NCBI GenBank assembly: GCA_045531205.1
Contig: JAZSDN010000004.1
Location: 1-25,266, forward strand
Length of the DNA stretch: 25,266 nucleotides
Reading direction: 5' to 3'
Origin: JAZNQL01 sp045531205
Lineage (GTDB): Bacteria; Bacillota; Clostridia; UMGS1883; UMGS1540
Under the pieces are notes generated by a model. That model saw nothing but the letters and a program-made list of their open reading frames with translations, ran no database searches and was not told the DNA's origin. Below, piece after piece: positions 1 through 6,861 of this stretch. Position 1 is the stretch's first letter; every line of letters starts with the position of its first letter. The position numbers and the translations under genes were made by a program.

Positions 1-78
1 TGGAAAGTTTCTGTATATCGACTGGTATGTGTGTATCACCTGTAATATATATCATTATTTGTTACCCCTATGTACAAA
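1..78. other. AT-rich left edge, no gene seen
   Basis: These 78 bases lie downstream of the minus-strand DUF7674-like gene. I see no start codon with an SD, no hairpin followed by a T-run, and no repeat. The transcript end of the accessory row is probably outside the window. Confidence 0.4.
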
Positions 79-444
79 TTATTCATCTATGCTATGTATA
101 ATTTCTTGAATTAATTCCAAAGTATTTGGTTTGGCAAACTCAATAAAAAACGCATTATCTATATCTTCATCAAAAAGCAATGATTCAAGGACACTCAAAG
201 CTATTACCTCATTTGCATATTCATCATTTAATTCAAGCAATTTTTCAATGTAATGAAATGCACTAGCTACTGTTTGTTCTTGTCCGTAAGATATTTGTGC
301 CTTTATAAAAGGCACAAATATATCTGCATAAACAACATGTGATCCTGTTTCATCACCATCTTGCCACGATGTTTCTTCATAATAAACATCTTTGACTTTA
401 GGGAATGATTCTATTAATTTTAAATTAAGCTCTTTACTTGTCAT
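79..444 (-). CDS. Putative immunity/orphan protein, DUF7674-like
   Basis: This gene encodes 121 aa, acidic and predicted soluble, with no signal peptide or membrane segment. The layout resembles, from memory, the DUF7674 family: an N-terminal helix with FPKVKDVYYEE, a GSHVVYADIFVPF segment, and a C-terminal helical half ending NTLELIQEIIHSIDE. Proteins of this size and fold type often sit among polymorphic-toxin immunity genes. It is the last gene visible in the minus-strand accessory row. A hairpin at 483-520 separates it from the upstream 183-aa gene. The start is the ATG at 444, preceded only by a weak AAGG-type SD. No toxin partner lies directly upstream, so if it is an immunity protein it is an orphan. 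The family call is moderately sure; the immunity role is inferred from context. Confidence 0.6.
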   Translation of the reverse strand: MTSKELNLKLIESFPKVKDVYYEETSWQDGDETGSHVVYADIFVPFIKAQISYGQEQTVASAFHYIEKLLELNDEYANEVIALSVLESLLFDEDIDNAFFIEFAKPNTLELIQEIIHSIDE

Positions 445-482
445 TAGTTACCACAACCTTTAATAAACTTTGCTGATTAAAC

Positions 483-520
483 AATCACCTACCTTCTCCA
501 TTTTGAGAAAGTAGGTGATT
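483..520 (-). terminator. Hairpin after the 183-aa gene, possible intrinsic terminator
   Basis: The arms 483-498 and 505-520 are complementary over 16 positions with one mismatch (a G-U pair in RNA) around a 6-nt loop. On the minus strand the stem is followed by GUUUAAUC, so the U-tract is weak. It lies just downstream of the 525-1076 stop codon. The left arm also resembles the 3' end of the DUF4417 gene (see findings). Confidence 0.5.
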
Positions 521-524
521 AAGC

Positions 525-1076
525 CTATAATTTTCTACTAGTCCTGATTACATTCACTTTGTTTTCTCCTTCATCTGACCAAGCTTCAACAACCTGGTCG
601 ATAGAATAAACGGCATCATAATCATCATTTTCATTAATTGTAATTACCTCAGAAAACCATATATCTCTTGAAAACATTATGTCTTTTTTATCTGTTCTAA
701 AAATAATTGCTCTGTCAAAAGAAATTTCATATTCTCCGTCATTTACTTCAATTACATCATTTATAATTTCAATGTTTTTGATTTTTCCGTCTATTTCAAA
801 TACTTCAAAAGGTTCTATGCAATAGGGTTTAAATTCAATAGCAGGATTAGAAAATTTGCATTCAAAACATGCTATATCTTCAGTAATATCAAAAAAAGGC
901 ATTTCTCTTTCAATATTACTAAGCTCGATTGAACATTTATCGGTCTTAATTCTTAAATTCCCATAAGCTGTATTGTGCGTTTTTGCACACTCGTATGAAA
1001 TAAAGTTTGAAAATTTAAGATTTCTTAATAATTCTATCATATCTTCATTTAATGTTACATATACCATCTTTTTCAC
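525..1076 (-). CDS. Hypothetical protein, putative immunity protein of a lost toxin
   Basis: This gene encodes 183 aa, acidic and predicted soluble, and beta-rich by eye, with repeated alternating hydrophobic stretches such as NIEIINDVIEVNDGEYEISF. I see no membrane segment, signal peptide or catalytic motif, and I do not recognise the family. The start is the ATG at 1076, with a good SD (AAGGAG) just upstream. A 12-codon remnant of a toxin C-terminus (1159-1197, ending NGHWKD) lies about 80 nt upstream on the same strand. That is the position expected for the toxin this protein once neutralised. The immunity role is therefore an inference from gene order, not from a recognised domain. A lineage-specific protein of other function cannot be excluded. 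Confidence 0.6.
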   Translation of the reverse strand: MKKMVYVTLNEDMIELLRNLKFSNFISYECAKTHNTAYGNLRIKTDKCSIELSNIEREMPFFDITEDIACFECKFSNPAIEFKPYCIEPFEVFEIDGKIKNIEIINDVIEVNDGEYEISFDRAIIFRTDKKDIMFSRDIWFSEVITINENDDYDAVYSIDQVVEAWSDEGENKVNVIRTSRKL

Positions 1077-1158
1077 TCCTTTATTTTATAAAATGAATTT
1101 TTTGTGGTTTAATTCTTCCGGGATTTGTAACAGTTATCCTTCATAAAATTTGTAATTA

Positions 1159-1197
1159 TCAATCTTTCCAATGCCCATTATCTAACCACTTCACTTT
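1159..1197 (-). pseudogene. Remnant of a polymorphic-toxin C-terminal tail
   Basis: Between in-frame stops the minus strand reads KVKWLDNGHWKD followed by TGA. The intact toxin fragment at 1564-2157 ends QIEMLNNGHWRDLK. The shared L-x-NGHW-(K/R)-D block, at the same distance from the stop and directly upstream of a small gene, marks this as the last codons of a second, deleted copy of the toxin domain. About 22 of 30 nucleotides match over the core. The remnant begins only about 13 nt after the stop of the upstream putative immunity gene (1211-1567). Confidence 0.6.
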
Positions 1198-1210
1198 TCA
1201 CTACTTATCA

Positions 1211-1567
1211 TTAACTATTAAAAATCTTTATTACACCATTAATATCAATTGCAAGTTTAAAAATGTTTATTAATGCTTTGTGCACCATTTTGGTCTCATC
1301 ATCAACATTTTCAACATTGGTTTCCTCTAAATCCTCTAAACATTCTTTGAGATTGTAGAATGTCCATTCTTCGTCTAAATCTCCATTGTAATATGCACCT
1401 GCAATACCTTTCCATCCCATTTCTGTTTTTAAGGAGTTCTCGACAATAAATAGCAAATGTCCATCCCAAACATTTAAGGTTTTAACTACTTTTTCATTCT
1501 TAATAACCTGGAAAACAATTTCGGGTTCTCCTTCATATCCAGCATATAAATCTATAATATCCATCAT
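1211..1567 (-). CDS. Putative immunity protein paired with the upstream toxin
   Basis: This gene encodes 118 aa, acidic and predicted soluble, with no membrane segment, and of a family I do not recognise. Visible features are an N-terminal MMDIIDLYAGYEGEPEIVF, a central WDGHLLFIVEN, and an acidic stretch around ECLEDLEETNVENVDDE. I chose the ATG at 1567: its ATGA overlaps the toxin's TGA stop (1564-1566), and a GGAGG lies 8 nt upstream inside the toxin's last codons. A TTG 15 nt further up is less likely. An ATGA overlap behind a toxin tail is the usual architecture of a translationally coupled toxin-immunity pair. The acidic character suits binding a basic nuclease-like toxin. The pairing is strongly supported by position; the molecular function is inferred. 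Confidence 0.65.
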   Translation of the reverse strand: MMDIIDLYAGYEGEPEIVFQVIKNEKVVKTLNVWDGHLLFIVENSLKTEMGWKGIAGAYYNGDLDEEWTFYNLKECLEDLEETNVENVDDETKMVHKALINIFKLAIDINGVIKIFNS

Positions 1568-2157
1568 TTTAAATCCCTCCAATGACCATTATTCAACATT
1601 TCTATTTGTTTTTTTGTCGCATTACCTTGTTTCCTTGCGGTTATAGCCTTTTTCCACTCTGACATTGACACCCATTTGTTTTTGCCAACTAAAACTTCAT
1701 GTTTTCCAGGATTAGCATTTTTTCCATAGCCAACACCCTTTATTCTTCTTTCAACCACCCAAGAATTACCTTGATTTTTTGGAGCATTAGGCGTTCTAGT
1801 ATGCCATCTGCTCAAATAATTGTATTTTCCACTTCGCCACTCATATTTGATTTGAGAATATCCATTTTTTGCTTGTTTTGTTGCTGTAGCTGTTTTGGGA
1901 ATCTTTAGTGGTGAACGCATTGCAGTTTTTCCAATATCACTTGCTTTATCCAAAGTTTTCGCAGCATCTACCGCTTTATCCGCCATTTTAGCAAGTTTTG
2001 CAGTATCTGCAACTTCACCAACAAATGGAATTGCCCCAATAGCACTAAGTCCTGCAGAAAGGAAATCACCTCTTGCAAGGTCAACAGGTATTGATGCTAG
2101 ATTAGTAAAAGTATCCACCCCCGGAATAAGCGATGCGCCAGTTAGAACATTACTCAC
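1564..2157 (-). CDS. Pretoxin-TG plus C-terminal toxin domain, truncated polymorphic toxin
   Basis: The first third carries a glycine/alanine-rich pretoxin-TG-like segment: LTGASLIPGVDTF, then IPVDLARGDFLSAGLSAIGAIPFVGEVAD. This linker joins delivery regions to toxin tips in Rhs, LXG and similar proteins. The basic C-terminal part, about 100 residues, is the toxin tip, with WHTRTP, NSWVVERR, HEVLVG, KWVSMSEW and NNGHW motifs. I cannot assign its toxin family with certainty; a nuclease is plausible from its basic, His/Trp-rich nature. Homologous sequence continues upstream in frame as NFGNTQGSREYDW to about 2214 without a start codon. A well-placed ATG with SD at 2216-2218 is one base out of frame (see findings). 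The GTG at 2157 has no SD. The piece is therefore a displaced orphan tip or a frameshifted gene. It overlaps its likely immunity gene by ATGA. Confidence 0.65.
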   Translation of the reverse strand: MSNVLTGASLIPGVDTFTNLASIPVDLARGDFLSAGLSAIGAIPFVGEVADTAKLAKMADKAVDAAKTLDKASDIGKTAMRSPLKIPKTATATKQAKNGYSQIKYEWRSGKYNYLSRWHTRTPNAPKNQGNSWVVERRIKGVGYGKNANPGKHEVLVGKNKWVSMSEWKKAITARKQGNATKKQIEMLNNGHWRDLK

Positions 2158-2234
2158 ACTGTCTAAAACACTTCTCCAGTCATACTCGCGACTCCCTTGA
2201 GTGTTTCCAAAATTTCATCTTACTCCTCCACCCA

Positions 2235-2897
2235 TTAAGCAGTCACCTGCTTTCTGGACTTTGAAAACTCACTTTCAAAGGCTATGATATTTATCCCAAT
2301 ATCCTTGTAAGGTTTAAAAATGCTGTCAGGTGCGCTACCGTAGACGACAATGGTTTTAGGAGACAGCCTTTGTACCATTTTGGCTAATCCTATTTTAAAG
2401 AAGATTTTATCTTCCTTCCGTTTAATACAACCATGAGTGCCTACCGCAACAGTCTTATTTTCTTCTAATCCGTCAAAACAGAAAGAAAAAGTTCTTTCAT
2501 CCCCGAATCTCACATTGGGAATAACTTCAATTCCGTTATTCTGCAGCCAAACGGCTATTGCTCTGCCTCTGTATGTATTCCATAGTTGCATTACAAGCGG
2601 CATATTTCTGTAAAGGCTGAAGTCGGGGGAGATAATACCTTTAAACCTTTTAAGCTTATCTAGGTATTTCCTTGGGCTTTTCCAGAGCCGTTCAAAATTT
2701 TTATTGTGCTCGTAAAAAATAACCCAGCAGTCGTAGTCGCTCCACGCCGTCGACATTGCCTTTGAAAATGTTATTACTTTATCAGGCAAATGGTCACTCG
2801 TTTTTATAATGGGCAACTCAAAATAACCATCATAGTCGGCATTTTCTACCAGAAAAGAATGGAATACATCGTAATTATTAAATTTTTCATAAGTCAT
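2235..2897 (-). CDS. DUF4417 family protein
   Basis: This gene encodes 220 aa and matches from memory the DUF4417 family, whose function is unknown and which occurs in phages, mobile elements and toxin arrays. Family-like blocks are the early HLPDKVITFSKA with a following DYDCWVIFYEHN, the central SPDFSLYRNMPLVMQLWN with NTYRGRAIAVWLQ, PNVRFGDERTF, and the final KTIVVYGSAPDSIF. It looks soluble and shows no known catalytic motif. The start is the ATG at 2897; the GGAGG lies about 13 nt upstream, which is long. The gene leads the minus-strand accessory transcript, behind a strong promoter at 3146-3174 and a leader of about 240 nt. The frameshifted toxin start lies 17 nt beyond its stop, so the two are probably co-transcribed. 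The family call is fairly sure; the role is unknown. Confidence 0.75.
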   Translation of the reverse strand: MTYEKFNNYDVFHSFLVENADYDGYFELPIIKTSDHLPDKVITFSKAMSTAWSDYDCWVIFYEHNKNFERLWKSPRKYLDKLKRFKGIISPDFSLYRNMPLVMQLWNTYRGRAIAVWLQNNGIEVIPNVRFGDERTFSFCFDGLEENKTVAVGTHGCIKRKEDKIFFKIGLAKMVQRLSPKTIVVYGSAPDSIFKPYKDIGINIIAFESEFSKSRKQVTA

Positions 2898-3021
2898 GAA
2901 CCTAAAAAGACCTCCGTTTTTTAATTATTTTTTTGTTTTTTAAAATTTGTCTTGATTTTGGTTCACGAATATGCTAAACTGTACTCAAGGAGCGAGGTAT
3001 GCGTTTAGTATATCCGCAAAC

Positions 3022-3115
3022 AAACACATTGTTAAGCTGTTGGTAGCGGCTTTTCTAATGTGTTTTTTCTTTTATCTATGTAAAAACCGATTTAAACAAA
3101 GAATACACCTCCTTT
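3022..3115 (-). promoter_or_regulatory. Leader region: SD with tiny ORF followed by a hairpin
   Basis: Within the leader an AAAGGAGGTG (3106-3115) lies 8 nt before a TTG that opens a 7-codon frame (3076-3099, MFKSVFT then TAG). It is followed by a stem with 8-bp arms at 3058-3065 and 3022-3029 around a 28-nt loop. The arrangement resembles a translated-leader attenuator, but it could also be what remains of a deleted gene's SD. Nothing else was recognised in the 2898-3274 intergenic stretch. Confidence 0.3.
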
Positions 3116-3145
3116 ATTTTATATTCAAAATAACTTTACACAAGC

Positions 3146-3174
3146 AATATAACACACCTGTAAAAAATTGTCAA
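3146..3174 (-). promoter_or_regulatory. Sigma-A promoter of the DUF4417/toxin-island transcript
   Basis: On the minus strand the -35 TTGACA (3169-3174) and -10 TATATT (3146-3151) are separated by exactly 17 nt. The start of transcription would be near 3139, leaving about 240 nt of leader before the DUF4417 ATG at 2897. Confidence 0.65.
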
Positions 3175-3274
3175 CTTTTTGAGCACAATTTGTTTATTCA
3201 CTAAAAATAATAATCTGAATAATATGTTAAGCAAAGATAGCCTTAACAACTAACGCTAAAAAGGAGTTGATATA

Positions 3275-4555
3275 ATGCTTATACATGTTGTTCAAAGAGG
3301 AGATACAATAAGTGCCATAGCGGCAAGATACGGAGTTTCGGTTGCAAGGCTTTTAAGCGACAACGGTCTTACTCTGAATTCGCGTCTTGCTGTTGGGCAG
3401 GCACTTATTGTAACGCTACCGTTGCAAACCTACAGAGTACAGCCCGGGGACAGCCTTTTTTCTATATCAAGAAGATTTGGCATAAGCGAAATAGAGCTTA
3501 TTCAGAATAACCCCACCCTTGCAACCGAAAACGCTCTTTTTCCGGGGCAAGAGCTTACAATATCCTTCAGGGGAACTAAACGTCGGGCAGTTTCGGTTAT
3601 GGGGTATGCCTATCCTTATATAAGAAGGAATGTTCTTTTAAGAGCATTGCCATATCTTACCTATCTTGCAATTTTTTCGTATGGGTTTAATGATGAGGGC
3701 GGGCTGATAGGAGTAGACGATACAGAGCTTATACGCCTTGCCTATGAATTTAAAACAGTTCCTGTAATGGTGCTTACCACAATAGACGAAAGCGGAACCT
3801 TCTCGGGCGAAAAAGCAAAAAGGCTTTTAAGCGACACAATTTATCAGAACACAGTGCTTGACAATGTTATTTCAGTTATGCGGGAAAAAGGGTATCTTGC
3901 ACTTGATGTTGATTTTGAATATGTTCCCTATGATTATGGCGAAGCGTATCTTGATTTCCTTCAGAATGCAAGAGACAGACTTTTGGCAAATGGCTTTACC
4001 TTAAGCGTTGCTCTGGCACCCAAAACCTATGCAAACCAGCCGGGGCTTTTGTACGAGGCACATAATTATCCTGCAATAGGGGCAATAGCCAACAGAGTTT
4101 TACTTATGACTTATGAATGGGGATATACCTACGGTCCGCCTCTTGCAGTAGCACCTTTGCCGCAGGTTGAAGATGTGGTAAGATATGCCGTTTCCGAAAT
4201 TCCGCGGAATAAAATTTATATGGGCATACCAAACTACGGATATGACTGGACACTTCCTTACGAGCAAGGCACCTCAAGGGCACAGGCACTAGGGAATCAA
4301 ACGGCAGTTCAACTGGCGGCACAGCAAAATGCCGAAATACAGTTTGATACAGAAAGCAAAAGTCCATACTTTTATTACACTCAAAACGGCAGAAGCCATA
4401 TAGTATGGTTTGAGGATGTAAGGAGTATTGACGAAAAGCTTCGCCTTGCCGACAGATATAATCTTGCAGGGCTAGGGTACTGGAACATAATGTTCCCATT
4501 TGCACAAAACTGGGCATTATTTGCAACAAGCTATGACATAATAAAGCTTGTATAA
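3275..4555 (+). CDS. sleL: SleL/YaaH-type spore cortex-lytic enzyme, two LysM plus GH18
   Basis: This gene encodes 426 aa, the usual length of the SleL/YaaH family. It begins with two LysM peptidoglycan-binding repeats (about residues 2-47 and 51-96, each with a GDT/GDS-xxxI pattern). A glycoside hydrolase family 18 domain follows (about 108-425). The GH18 signature DVDFE is at 211-215, placing the catalytic acid at E215. Family members are N-acetylglucosaminidases that attack muramic-lactam cortex fragments during spore germination and sit in the spore coat or cortex. There is no signal peptide, which is normal for this family because the protein is made in the mother cell. The SD AAGGAG precedes the ATG at 3275. 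I saw no convincing sigma-E promoter in the short upstream region. Confidence 0.9.
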   Translation: MLIHVVQRGDTISAIAARYGVSVARLLSDNGLTLNSRLAVGQALIVTLPLQTYRVQPGDSLFSISRRFGISEIELIQNNPTLATENALFPGQELTISFRGTKRRAVSVMGYAYPYIRRNVLLRALPYLTYLAIFSYGFNDEGGLIGVDDTELIRLAYEFKTVPVMVLTTIDESGTFSGEKAKRLLSDTIYQNTVLDNVISVMREKGYLALDVDFEYVPYDYGEAYLDFLQNARDRLLANGFTLSVALAPKTYANQPGLLYEAHNYPAIGAIANRVLLMTYEWGYTYGPPLAVAPLPQVEDVVRYAVSEIPRNKIYMGIPNYGYDWTLPYEQGTSRAQALGNQTAVQLAAQQNAEIQFDTESKSPYFYYTQNGRSHIVWFEDVRSIDEKLRLADRYNLAGLGYWNIMFPFAQNWALFATSYDIIKLV

Positions 4556-4557
4556 AG

Positions 4558-4586
4558 TTGACGAAACAAATAAAATCTGCTATACT
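4558..4586 (+). promoter_or_regulatory. Sigma-A promoter of pgeF
   Basis: TTGACG (4558-4563), a 17-nt spacer and TATACT (4581-4586). It starts just past the sleL stop. The predicted start point near 4593 falls at the GGGAG SD itself, giving a leader of only about 13 nt before the GTG. Confidence 0.6.
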
Positions 4587-4605
4587 CTAACGGGAGAGTG
4601 ATTTT

Positions 4606-5355
4606 GTGAAGTTAAAAGAAAAAAACGGAATTAAGTTTTTGGAAAGTGAAATAATAAATACAACCCATTTATTTACTACAAGAGTGGGCGGCGTAAGCAC
4701 GCAAAAGGAATTTGCATCTTTGAATCTTGGAGTAAGAAGTGCCGATAAATCCGAAAACATAGCCGAAAACTATAGCCGTTTAAGCAAAACCTTTAACCTT
4801 TCAAAAATAATTACTCCAAAGCAGGAGCATACAGATAATATAGTTGTGCTGAATAAAGAATCTGACTTAAACGCCCTGTATGTAGCCGACGGCTTTATAA
4901 CTGCCGAAAAAGGAATAACCATAGGTGTTTTTACTGCCGACTGCGTGCCCGTGCTTTTATATGATGATAATAAAAAGGTAATAGCAGCAATACATTCGGG
5001 CTGGAGAGGAACTACTAAAAAAATAGCGGCAAAGGCAGTAAAAATAATGAAGGAAGAATTCGGTTGCCAAAGCATAGTAGCTGCAATAGGTCCGTCTATA
5101 GGCAAATGCTGCTTTGAAATAGGGGAGGATACAAAAAAAGTTTTTGACACCACACATCCTCATCTTTCCCATTTAACAAAAGAGTACGGCAGTAAATTCA
5201 AAAGCGATGTAGCAGGCTTTATAGAAGCAGACTTAACAGAAGCGGGCATAAAACAAATTGACAGAAGCGATTTATGTACCTATTGCTCAAACGATTTGTT
5301 CTTTTCGCACCGCCACACCGACAAAGGACGACAATGTGCATTTATACAACTTTGA
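4606..5355 (+). CDS. pgeF: Peptidoglycan editing factor PgeF (YlmD/YfiH, DUF152)
   Basis: This gene encodes 249 aa of the multicopper-polyphenol-oxidase-like/DUF152 family, related to the CNF1 toxin fold. The family's conserved metal-site residues are visible: H75 in PKQEHTDN, C113 in TADCVPVLL and H130 in HSGWRGT. The C-terminus has CTYCSNDLFFSHR, also typical. PgeF proteins remove wrongly incorporated amino acids from muropeptide precursors; older annotations call them laccases or polyphenol oxidases. The start is GTG at 4606, with a GGGAG SD at good distance and its own promoter directly behind sleL. In many Firmicutes the gene sits near ylm/division genes, but here it stands alone between sleL and a repeat element. 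The family assignment is very sure; the precise substrate is inferred from studied homologues. Confidence 0.9.
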   Translation: MKLKEKNGIKFLESEIINTTHLFTTRVGGVSTQKEFASLNLGVRSADKSENIAENYSRLSKTFNLSKIITPKQEHTDNIVVLNKESDLNALYVADGFITAEKGITIGVFTADCVPVLLYDDNKKVIAAIHSGWRGTTKKIAAKAVKIMKEEFGCQSIVAAIGPSIGKCCFEIGEDTKKVFDTTHPHLSHLTKEYGSKFKSDVAGFIEADLTEAGIKQIDRSDLCTYCSNDLFFSHRHTDKGRQCAFIQL

Positions 5356-5386
5356 TGTTGTAATTTGAAAAAAAGTGTGTTAAAAT

Positions 5387-5585
5387 GATTTCATCAAAGA
5401 TGAAATCAGCGATATAAATTCCTGGTAAAATTTGCGATATGTACTTCGTACGCGATATATCTTTGATGCGATATGTCCCTTCGGGACGAGAGAAAAGGAA
5501 TTTGTATCATATCGCAACGGAATGAAATGGAGTTATATCGCATTTGAGAAGCAAATATATCGCACGAACGAAGTGAGTATATCGC
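5387..5585. repeat. Palindromic multi-hairpin repeat element built on GCGATAT units
   Basis: This element of about 200 bp fills the pgeF-lipoprotein gap. It opens with a perfect 9-bp hairpin (5387-5395 and 5399-5407, loop AAA). Four GCGATAT units follow at 5409, 5434, 5452 and 5468, then four reverse-complement ATATCGC units at 5509, 5535, 5557 and 5579. Most spacers are themselves small hairpins, for example GTACTTCGTAC and GTCCCTTCGGGAC. The whole is an imperfect inverted repeat that could fold into a branched structure. It has no coding potential worth reporting and resembles non-autonomous palindromic repeats common in clostridial genomes. Confidence 0.75.
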
Positions 5586-5653
5586 CAAAAAGTTTATCAT
5601 TTAAATCGTTCACCTGATTATAAAATATTAAAAAAATAAAAAGAAGGTTACTT

Positions 5654-6820
5654 ATGAAAAAAAGTATTGTACTTATTTTAATAATAACAGTTCTTGCATC
5701 GCTTTTTGCAGGATGTTCAGAAAAAAGCATTTCCGTATCGGGCAGAACCTATGCGTTCAACAGCCTTAAAACAGAAGGAGATACGGAGGTTATGGAGACT
5801 CTTTGTAAAGATATGCAGGTAGCATTTTATGCCGATGGCTCTGCACACCTTGTAATGCCGGCAGGCTATTTTGATTACAGAGAATACAGCTTCTGGGAAC
5901 AAAAGGGAAGCAAGGTGTATATTGCCGACAATGGCGATATGAAGGGCGAAAAGCTTCAGCTCACAGTTTCGGGAGATACGCTTACAACAGAGCTTTCTTA
6001 TGAAGAAACAACGGCACAGGTAACCTTTGAGTTTAAAACCTCTCCCACAGTTTATGGGGAAACCTTTGAATGTACAGACGTAACCTTCAGCGGAACACCT
6101 GACGAAAATGCTCCGCAGGCTTATGCTGCGGCAGACCTTAAAAACGAGGAAGAATATAAAGCATATTTTAAGAATGCCATTAAAAACGGACAAATAACCT
6201 TCTATAAAAACGGAACAAGTTATGCATATTTTGAGGATGAGGTTATGTACACCCTTTTCCCCGAGGACGGATATTGGGTGCAGGAAGGCGAATATGTATT
6301 TTTAACAAATATTCAGAAAGCACCTGTAGACAGTTCCACACCTCTTTATGTTAAGGGAGATGAGCTTTCTCTTAAATACAAATATGTAGGCTTTGATATT
6401 GAATACAAATTCAAAAAAACAGTTATTGAATCGGTTGGCGGAAAAACCTATGAATATGCAGGCTTCCTTATGACAGGAGAAGAATCAGACCCCGAGATAA
6501 GAAACTATCTTGACCTTATAGGCTTTACCACAATAAATGAATACAAAGAATATATTGAAGAAAGATTTGAGGGCTTGAAGAAAGTAAAATTTGCACAAGC
6601 AGAAGAATGTACTTTGGGATTAGGTTCTTCAATGAAGGGCGTTTATAACGAAAATTCATACTTTATACAAAACGGCAAAATAGTATTCACATCAAATGTG
6701 TACGGCGACTGGAAGGGCGATACCGCAATGAAATTCCATATATCGGAAGAAGGCGACCTTTTGTCGGGCGGAGATTCAAACGGAATAGGAATTTATGCTG
6801 TATATAAAGAACAAAAATAA
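5654..6820 (+). CDS. Secreted lipoprotein with three related beta-rich domains
   Basis: This gene encodes 388 aa. An N-terminal lipoprotein signal peptide is clear: MKK, a hydrophobic core, and the lipobox LFAGC with the acylated Cys at residue 21. The mature part appears to hold three repeats of about 100-130 residues. Each begins G-(R/E/K)-T-(Y/F) (GRTYAF, GETFEC, GKTYEY) and includes a later W/Y-rich strand such as FWEQKGSKVYI, YWVQEGEYVFL or YFIQNGKIVF. The pattern recalls the lipocalin-like or META-type beta domains of many clostridial surface lipoproteins, but I cannot name a family. It is presumably anchored on the outer face of the membrane; its ligand is unknown. AGAAGG gives the SD for ATG 5654. 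The gene stands alone between the palindromic repeat and its own terminator. Confidence 0.75.
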   Translation: MKKSIVLILIITVLASLFAGCSEKSISVSGRTYAFNSLKTEGDTEVMETLCKDMQVAFYADGSAHLVMPAGYFDYREYSFWEQKGSKVYIADNGDMKGEKLQLTVSGDTLTTELSYEETTAQVTFEFKTSPTVYGETFECTDVTFSGTPDENAPQAYAAADLKNEEEYKAYFKNAIKNGQITFYKNGTSYAYFEDEVMYTLFPEDGYWVQEGEYVFLTNIQKAPVDSSTPLYVKGDELSLKYKYVGFDIEYKFKKTVIESVGGKTYEYAGFLMTGEESDPEIRNYLDLIGFTTINEYKEYIEERFEGLKKVKFAQAEECTLGLGSSMKGVYNENSYFIQNGKIVFTSNVYGDWKGDTAMKFHISEEGDLLSGGDSNGIGIYAVYKEQK

Positions 6821-6861
6821 GACATAAAGGGAATGTAAAAAAAGTCCAGACCGCAAAAAAC

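Noticed and set aside
1564..2157. Naming the toxin tip as a specific numbered toxin family
   Set aside because: The WHTRTP and NNGHW motifs recall several polymorphic-toxin tips, but I could not tie them to one family from memory. A profile search of the last 100 residues would decide.
2971..3204. Plus-strand 77-aa reading frame in the DUF4417 leader region
   Set aside because: It has no SD and lies antisense to the predicted minus-strand promoter and leader. Its composition is low-complexity hydrophobic, and there is no recognisable domain.
5432..5617. Reading frames on both strands inside the GCGATAT repeat
   Set aside because: They follow from the palindromic repeat. They have no SD and their residues simply mirror the repeated boxes.
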